Assembly: GCA_030844895.1 (NCBI GenBank)
Contig: CM061223.1
Coordinates: forward strand, 13,403,994 to 13,467,993
Direction of reading: 5' to 3'
Length of the DNA: 64,000 nt
From: Ambrosia x helenae
Lineage: Eukaryota > Streptophyta > Magnoliopsida > Asterales > Asteraceae
Shown here: in pieces, positions 63,997 to 64,000 of the stretch
Layout of the letters: every line of letters starts with the position of its first letter
Numbering within the stretch: the first letter of the stretch is position 1
Notes under the pieces: model-generated
Seen by the model: only the letters and a program-made list of their open reading frames with translations
Database searches by the model: none
What the model was told of the DNA's origin: nothing
Translations under genes and position numbers: made by a program

Positions 63997-64000
63997 CCAT

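Larger units (their letters stand above)
60414..64000 (-). mobile_element. Second Athila-like element, partial
   Basis: 61603-62863 is collinear with 11216-12533 of the element at 9880-17758, and the gag-side ORF follows in the same order and orientation. 60414-61600 has LTR character and a GCCACTCATG…TTGATCTTC block shared with the first element's LTR (near 10472). The window ends inside the element, so the 5' LTR and primer site are not seen. At 62863 it lacks the solo LTR that interrupts the first element. Confidence 0.6.

Overview
The window is nuclear DNA of a flowering plant, almost certainly a eudicot. The style of its retroelements (LTRs bounded by TGTAACACCCC/GGGGTGTTACA or TGTGACACCC, Athila-like elements with a tRNA-Asp primer site, many Helitrons) made me think of Asteraceae, but that is an impression, not a proof. 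The sequence is AT-rich and full of microsatellites. I found no intact host gene. Nearly everything recognisable is a transposable element or a gene fragment that was truncated, captured or duplicated.

Layout. 1-9.9 kb: two tandem short Helitrons (1492-2943), a copia-like leader remnant, a CGAGAAC word array, and a region rich in AAAACGC words split by a 2.35-kb solo LTR (5314-7667). 9.9-17.8 kb: a minus-strand Athila-like non-autonomous retrotransposon with two ~0.9-kb LTRs, a tRNA-Asp primer site and a CCHC-knuckle ORF. A second solo LTR of the 5314 family (12534-15293, target duplication ACACT) sits inside it. 17.8-24.4 kb: a nearly full-length L1-type LINE with frameshifts, a 5'-truncated LINE on the other strand (14-bp target duplication) and a SINE (12-bp target duplication). 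27.1-35.5 kb: two large Helitrons lying 5' end to 5' end. One carries spliced exons and a solo LTR; the other carries fragments of ribosomal protein L4 and a Tubby-like F-box gene. 35.5-40.8 kb: foldback MITEs at TA microsatellites, an RS-rich exon and a 2.6-kb solo LTR with tRNA-like modules. 40.8-46.5 kb: a Myb/SANT-like ORF split by 3.4 kb of TAACACATGTTA-rich sequence and fused in frame to a CYP72A-type P450 fragment. 46.5-49.8 kb: a complete 1.3-kb TRIM-like copia element, then a second copy of the P450 and FtsH tails. 49.6-57.9 kb: an intron of an FtsH pseudogene filled by a non-LTR retrotransposon with YLDD reverse transcriptase, a zinc finger and a likely restriction-like endonuclease, itself split by a 5.1-kb LTR element. 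58.8-64 kb: a short Helitron and part of a second Athila-like element.

The element nests give a relative history. The LTR element at 51758 entered the non-LTR element, which lies in the FtsH intron. The solo LTR at 12534 entered the Athila-like element; the related element at 61-64 kb shows the unoccupied site. The most unusual signal is that related LTRs carry short-word arrays at the same two positions but with different words (GTCGAACC in one, GGCGATTA in the other). A second unusual signal is tRNA-like A-box/B-box modules ending in T-runs, lying antisense at a similar distance from the start of two related LTRs.
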